From contig CAZYWA010000160.1 of NCBI GenBank assembly GCA_964650975.1, forward strand, positions 1-14,919: a DNA stretch of 14,919 nt, read 5' to 3'. The notes beneath the pieces were generated by a model. That model saw nothing but the letters and a program-made list of their open reading frames with translations, did not search any database and was not told where the DNA came from. The position numbers and the translations under genes were made by a program. Shown here one piece after another: positions 14,915-14,919 of this stretch. This stretch comes from CAZYWA01 sp964650975 [NCBI: uncultured bacterium] (GTDB lineage Bacteria > JADJOY01). Numbering within the stretch: the stretch's first letter is position 1; the number at the start of each line of letters is the position of its first letter.

Positions 14915-14919
14915 CGGGG

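Overview
The window is a GC-rich, tightly packed piece of bacterial chromosome holding 13 protein-coding loci, one of them cut by the left edge and one broken by a frameshift. No rRNA, tRNA or CRISPR array was seen. The lineage looks like Myxococcota or a related delta-proteobacterial group. The basis is the base composition, the signature of a cysteine-rich secreted lipoprotein of a kind common in that group, a SpoIID/LytB-domain envelope protein and a VKOR-DsbA fusion. This placement is inference; no marker gene settles it.

Layout. A leftward penicillin-acylase-family gene (partial, 1-668) is divergent from a small SAM methyltransferase gene (766-1356). Next is a 347-bp convergent spacer full of hairpins and tandem repeats, then a leftward SpoIID/LytB gene (1704-3374). 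Rightward, asnS (3624-4922) overlaps a VKOR-DsbA fusion gene by 4 nt (4919-6148). A convergent spacer with a hairpin doublet follows. From 6260 to 11937 everything runs leftward; in transcription order it is a [2Fe-2S] ferredoxin-like gene, argS, a multi-pass membrane protein, a 35-cysteine lipoprotein, a gph-like phosphatase and an alpha/beta hydrolase. Rightward again are a small outer-membrane beta-barrel candidate (12227-12859) and a frameshifted isoprenylcysteine methyltransferase-family gene (12885-13488). Two 226-bp copies of a palindromic element (13488-13940) fill the gap to a leftward inositol-monophosphatase-family gene (13939-14745). The window ends in a strong inverted repeat.

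Function. Two aminoacyl-tRNA synthetases give the region a housekeeping core. Several products act in or beyond the inner membrane: the acylase, the SpoIID-type protein, the disulfide-forming VKOR-DsbA fusion, the cysteine-rich lipoprotein and the beta-barrel protein. Probable translational units are asnS/VKOR-DsbA (ATGA overlap), gph/hydrolase (GTGA overlap) and ferredoxin/argS/membrane protein (gaps of 31 and 1 nt).

The most unusual content is not protein-coding. A family of dispersed hairpins recurs in five intergenic regions. Stem sequences change but pairing is kept, and the loop (GTCCCT, or its complement AGGGAC) is nearly constant. Hairpins usually occur as inverted doublets, like REPINs. 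Copies occupy all three convergent spacers, and in the last one they lie inside a longer element with terminal inverted repeats whose ends coincide with the stop codons of both flanking genes. I found no clearly new multi-gene system such as a defence or biosynthetic locus.
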